DNA from: an uncultured Coprococcus sp.
GTDB taxonomy: Bacteria; Bacillota; Clostridia; Lachnospirales; Lachnospiraceae
DNA length: 7,017 nucleotides
Direction: 5' to 3'
NCBI GenBank assembly: GCA_900557435.1
Contig: USSH01000131.1
Span: forward strand, 1-7,017
In this document: in pieces, positions 5,566 to 7,017 of the stretch
Numbering within the stretch: position 1 is the stretch's first letter
How the letters are laid out: the number at the start of each line of letters is the position of its first letter
The notes under the pieces: model-generated
The model's database searches: none
The model's input: the letters and a program-made list of their open reading frames with translations, nothing else
What the model was told of the DNA's origin: nothing
Translations under genes and position numbers: made by a program

Positions 5566-7017
5566 CTTCTTCCTCCAAAATCTGCATTATCAACTCTCTC
5601 TCATCCATATGGAATCTGTATCCATCAATCTCCTGGTATGTCTCATGGCCCTTTCCAGCAAGCAGAACCACATCGCCGGCTTTTGCATGTGTAAGCCCAT
5701 ATCTTATAGCTTCTTTTCGATCCGGCACCCTGATATATTCTGCATTGACTGATCTCAAGCCTTTTTCTATGTCATTTATTATCGTATCCGGAGACTCGGA
5801 CCTCGGATTATCATTTGTGATGATCGTGAGATCTGCCAGCATTCCAGACGCATTCCCCATCCCAGCTCTGCGTCCTTTTGCTCTGTCTCCACCACAGCCA
5901 AATATGCAGATCAGCCTTCCTGTGCAATACGTTCTAAGTGTTGCCAACGCGGTTTCCAGGCTCTTCCTATTGTGTGCATAATCTATATACACATTGAACG
6001 CATCAGATACGTTGACTTTCTCCATACGCCCCCTGACATTCACCTCGGCGAGAGCCTCGCATACAATACTCCGTGGGATTTTCAGTATATCAGATGCCGC
6101 AACTACTGCCAATGCATTATATACGTTAAACGATCCCGGCAGCCCAACACGCAGCTTCGTAATTTTTCCATCTGGCATTGTACACTCACATTCAGTTCCA
6201 ACAAAGCTCTCCCCGATCACTTCCCGTAGTTTATCTGCTGTACACACAGGAAAATGCATAAGTCCACTGCATACAGGCATATGTCTGATACATTTATCAT
6301 AATATATTTTTGAATGATGATCGAGACTGTAACCGATTACCGGACAGTTCTCAGACTTATCTGCACCGAAGCAGGTAGGCGCACCGCACACCGACTGCAT
6401 ATACATATCATCAATATTTACAACTACATGGCTGCACTTTGAAAAAAGAATCCCTTTGCACCTTACATATTCCTCAAATGTTTTGTGCTCATTTACTCCT
6501 ATGTGGTCAGGAGATATGTTTGTAAAAATACCAACATCAAAATCTACCCCCGAAACTCTTCCGTACTTAAGCCCCTGGGACGACACCTCCATGACGCAAT
6601 ATCTTACACCGTTCTGAACCATTCGGTACATGGTTCTATAAAGAGTGATAACATCAGGAGTAGTGTTTACCGACTGTACACTTGTATGTCCATCATATAT
6701 CTCTATTGTTCCAATAAGTCCGGTGCAACAGCCCCATGTATCCAGAATCTTTTTCATCATGTAAGCTACTGTTGTCTTTCCCTTTGTCCCTGTCACAGCT
6801 ATAACCTTCATTTTCCTAGAGGGAAAGTTCCAGAAGTTGTTGCACAATCTTCCTACGGCATTTTTCCAGTCCGGCAACTTTGCTACAAAAAAATCATTAA
6901 GATCACCATTTTCACTTAATGCCACGTCGGATTCTAGTCCTATATCAGAGCATTTCGTGGCATCATTGTCTATCTCACAAGTGACATCCTGCTTACAGGC
7001 GATTTCTCCACAGGTTA
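5534..7017 (-). CDS. murE: MurE-type ligase: UDP-MurNAc-L-Ala-D-Glu--meso-diaminopimelate ligase, N-terminus beyond window edge
   Basis: Cytoplasmic ATP-dependent ligase that adds meso-diaminopimelate to UDP-MurNAc-L-Ala-D-Glu in peptidoglycan precursor synthesis. The frame stays open to the right edge, so the start is missing; 493 residues are present, numbered here from the first full codon at 7013-7015. An internal GTG at 6925 lies in mid-frame and is not the start. Visible motifs: P-loop TGTKGKTT (75-82), EVSSQGL (143-149), the probable carbamylated lysine K187 in RCKGILF, the central-domain end LPGSFNVYN (292-300), DYAH (345-348), FGCGGDRAKG (372-381), DNPR (402-405), the known signature of diaminopimelate- rather than lysine-specific MurE, and GKGHE (454-458). 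About 35-40 N-terminal residues appear to be missing. The central domain is some 25-30 residues longer than I recall for E. coli MurE. The protein holds 23 cysteines. Its 3' end overlaps priA by 32 bp. It could be a second MurE-family paralogue rather than the only murE of the genome; the family call is firm. Confidence 0.9.
   Translation of the reverse strand, partial: TCGEIACKQDVTCEIDNDATKCSDIGLESDVALSENGDLNDFFVAKLPDWKNAVGRLCNNFWNFPSRKMKVIAVTGTKGKTTVAYMMKKILDTWGCCTGLIGTIEIYDGHTSVQSVNTTPDVITLYRTMYRMVQNGVRYCVMEVSSQGLKYGRVSGVDFDVGIFTNISPDHIGVNEHKTFEEYVRCKGILFSKCSHVVVNIDDMYMQSVCGAPTCFGADKSENCPVIGYSLDHHSKIYYDKCIRHMPVCSGLMHFPVCTADKLREVIGESFVGTECECTMPDGKITKLRVGLPGSFNVYNALAVVAASDILKIPRSIVCEALAEVNVRGRMEKVNVSDAFNVYIDYAHNRKSLETALATLRTYCTGRLICIFGCGGDRAKGRRAGMGNASGMLADLTIITNDNPRSESPDTIINDIEKGLRSVNAEYIRVPDRKEAIRYGLTHAKAGDVVLLAGKGHETYQEIDGYRFHMDERELIMQILEEEDAGVICGRDN
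5571..5576 (-). promoter_or_regulatory. Ribosome binding site of priA, inside murE
   Basis: GGAGGA read on the minus strand, five bases before the priA ATG. It lies within the last glutamate-rich codons of murE, so ribosomes finishing murE cover it. This supports the ATG at 5565 as the priA start and suggests translational coupling. Confidence 0.85.

Noticed and set aside
5505..5981. Plus-strand open frame of 158 codons opposite the murE end
   Set aside because: It lies opposite well-conserved MurE motifs (GCGGD, DNPR, GKGHE), so it is a shadow of that gene.

Overview
The window is a tightly packed block of housekeeping genes, all on the minus strand and read from right to left: murE-type ligase (cut by the right edge), priA, def, fmt, rsmB, rlmN (cut by the left edge). 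The order priA-def-fmt-rsmB-rlmN is the conserved arrangement of Firmicutes (Bacillus subtilis has the same core run). Frequent ATA isoleucine codons, strong AGGAGG-type ribosome sites, a cysteine-rich MurE with the meso-diaminopimelate signature and medium G+C suggest an anaerobic member of the Clostridia, most likely Lachnospiraceae. The family assignment is an inference from protein character and gene order, not a search result.

Layout on the minus strand: 7017-5534 MurE ligase (5' end missing), overlapping by 32 bp the start of PriA helicase (5565-3283); a 73-nt spacer with a perfect 12-bp tandem repeat; peptide deformylase (3209-2742); a 91-nt A+T-rich spacer with a 16-bp direct repeat that includes the def stop codon; methionyl-tRNA formyltransferase (2650-1724); 8 nt; 16S rRNA m5C967 methyltransferase RsmB (1715-381); 10 nt; RlmN (370-1, truncated within its radical-SAM cluster motif). 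About 97% of the window is coding. I see no RNA gene, mobile element, CRISPR array, clear promoter or rho-independent terminator on either strand. The close spacing, the shared strand and the stop/ribosome-site overlaps suggest one transcription unit whose main promoter lies to the right of the window.

How the genes fit together: Fmt formylates the initiator Met-tRNA and Def removes the formyl group from the new protein, so the two form one cycle. RsmB and RlmN modify rRNA (RlmN probably tRNA too), so four of the six genes serve translation. PriA restarts stalled replication forks and MurE adds the third amino acid of the peptidoglycan stem peptide. The group links growth functions rather than forming one pathway.

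Nothing here looks like a new biological system. The points that deserve a second look are small: the murE/priA coding overlap, the cysteine-rich insert in MurE, the repeats on both sides of def, and a short tandem-repeat insert near the PriA C-terminus.
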